Source: Planctomycetaceae bacterium
GTDB taxonomy: Bacteria > Planctomycetota > Planctomycetia > Planctomycetales > Planctomycetaceae
Length of the DNA: 7,109 nucleotides
Assembly: GCA_020426125.1 (NCBI GenBank)
Contig: JAGQQQ010000135.1
Coordinates: 1-7,109, forward strand
Direction: 5' to 3'
The notes under the pieces were generated by a model. That model was not told the DNA's origin and did not search any database. It worked only from the letters and a program-made list of their open reading frames with translations. Below, piece after piece: positions 6,246 to 7,109 of this stretch. Both the position numbers and the translations under genes were made by a program. Position 1 is the first letter of the stretch; every line of letters begins with the position of its first letter.

Positions 6246-6699
6246 ATCAGCAACATGCTCATGGCAAGGGAAACGGCGACTCAAACTCCAACGCACCGGC
6301 AATCCGAGAGAAGCGGGGGGAGAACACTCCACTCAACTCAATTTCGTTCTGAGGAGAAAGAAAACTGCTTCATATCGATCGGCATTGCTTCATCCGGACA
6401 ATGAAGAAGCCCGTTCCGGGGCGATGAATCCGTGGAGTCCGTCGTGGAAGTGCAGGCAGAACGCGGACCATCATCAGGTCTGACTTGGACGCTACAACTG
6501 ACAGGAACGGTAAAATCCCTATTTTCGGTTAATCAAAACACGCTACAAAGTCTATTTGCAGAAAAACGTTTCAATCTCCAATGACGTGATTCGCCCCCGT
6601 CGGATGATCGATGGCCGATGGTCATGCTCCCGCAAGCCAGTCGAGAGAGAGAGCTTTTGAATGACGCCGCATGCCGCAATCGAACCCGCCGAGGGGACA

Positions 6700-6732
6700 A
6701 CTTCGGGGCATGGTTAACGCTTATCCCGAAGT
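6700..6732. repeat. Inverted repeat, 8 bp perfect arms
   Basis: ACTTCGGG (6700-6707) and CCCGAAGT (6725-6732), extended inward by a G-T pair (6708/6724), with a 15-base loop that includes GTTAAC. There is no T-run after it. Its function is unknown; it could be an operator, a structured RNA or a relic of a mobile element end. Confidence 0.45.
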
Positions 6733-6762
6733 ATTCATCGTGGTAGTACTATTGGCGTGTTT

Positions 6763-6790
6763 GTGCCCGGCCATGGAAATCGCCGGGTAC
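6763..6790. repeat. Inverted repeat, 9 bp arms with one G-T pair
   Basis: GTGCCCGGC (6763-6771) pairs with GCCGGGTAC (6782-6790) around a ten-base loop. It lies 30 bases after the previous inverted repeat, with the palindrome TAGTACTA (6744-6751) between them. No T-run follows on either strand. Function unknown. Confidence 0.4.
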
Positions 6791-7109
6791 TCGCTTTCCC
6801 CGTTTTGTCGAAATCGAAGTGAATGAGTTGTTCGTCTGGTGGCTTGCGGGTTGGCAGGTGGGAACATGGCGATCCGCCGAGGAGAGGGAAAACAGAATCC
6901 GTTGACCATGTCATTCTCGGCACTGGCGATGGCGACCAGCTGGGACTGATGCAGCTTGGCATCACCATGAAAGAGCGTCATTTGTCGCAGCCTCTGCGTC
7001 TCATCATGGAAGGCATCATCATCGATCAGGCTGATGGCGGTCGCAAGGCGGATGGATGTGGAGAGATACCTGACGGAACTGACTAAGGGCATTCCTGCGA
7101 AAGGCGGGC

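Larger units (their letters stand above)
6246..7109. other. Region without a recognised gene
   Basis: 864 bases. 6246-6332 could be the extended 5' end of the HlyD-type gene. About 6505-6590 is distinctly AT-richer than its surroundings and is a plausible promoter zone, but no convincing -35/-10 pair was found on either strand. From 6721 rightward two frames lie exactly codon-on-codon on opposite strands: one on minus, open from the right edge to a stop at 6721, and one on plus, 6823-7086. Neither has a good ribosome binding site or a product I recognise. The minus frame has the more protein-like first half (LATAISLIDDDAFHDE) and could be the end of a gene starting off the window; this is too weak to call a CDS. 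Confidence 0.5.

Noticed and set aside
6629..6656. GCTCCC and GAGAGC followed by TTTT, resembling a terminator on the plus strand.
   Set aside because: The stem is only six pairs with a G-U and a long loop, and no plus-strand gene ends upstream of it.
6672..6692. A minus-strand GGGTTCGATT resembling a tRNA T-loop.
   Set aside because: The flanking bases cannot form a T-stem, and no acceptor or anticodon arm is present.

Overview
The window looks like a chromosomal segment of a planctomycete-like, moderately GC-rich bacterium. This is an inference from the style of the proteins (a gluzincin-type protease fragment, an MFS carrier with a GGEW motif, a HlyD-type adaptor) and from the wide gene spacing. 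No rRNA or other taxonomic marker is present, so the assignment is tentative. No IS element, tRNA, CRISPR array or phage gene was seen.

Layout. (1) 1-689, +: the 3' part of a zinc-metalloprotease-like protein whose start lies off the window. (2) 729-2240, -: an MFS transporter converging on gene 1, with a hairpin shared at the two gene ends. (3) 2241-2550: a divergent regulatory region holding a nearly perfect sigma-54 promoter (2395-2410) that points at amt, plus two dyad elements. (4) 2551-3888, 3964-4302 and 4452-4790, all +: an ammonium transporter followed by two PII signal proteins, a nitrogen-sensing operon. (5) 5124-6245, -: a HlyD-type membrane-fusion/adaptor protein that converges on the nitrogen operon and has no visible export partner. 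(6) 6246-7109: a long stretch without a recognisable gene, with AT-rich DNA and a cluster of palindromes near 6700-6790.

How the genes work together. The centre is the Amt/PII module: Amt conducts ammonium, and PII trimers read ATP/ADP and 2-oxoglutarate and plug the Amt pore through their T-loops. Both PII copies keep Tyr51 and the YRGAEY uridylylation motif and share 79 of 112 residues, so they look like a tandem duplication that has diverged. The sigma-54 element gives a concrete mechanism for nitrogen-limitation control, probably through an NtrC-type activator, which is not in the window. The MFS carrier and the HlyD protein have no evident functional link to this operon. The clearest observations for follow-up are the sigma-54 promoter with its overlapping dyad and the duplicated PII genes. 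I do not see a clearly novel system.
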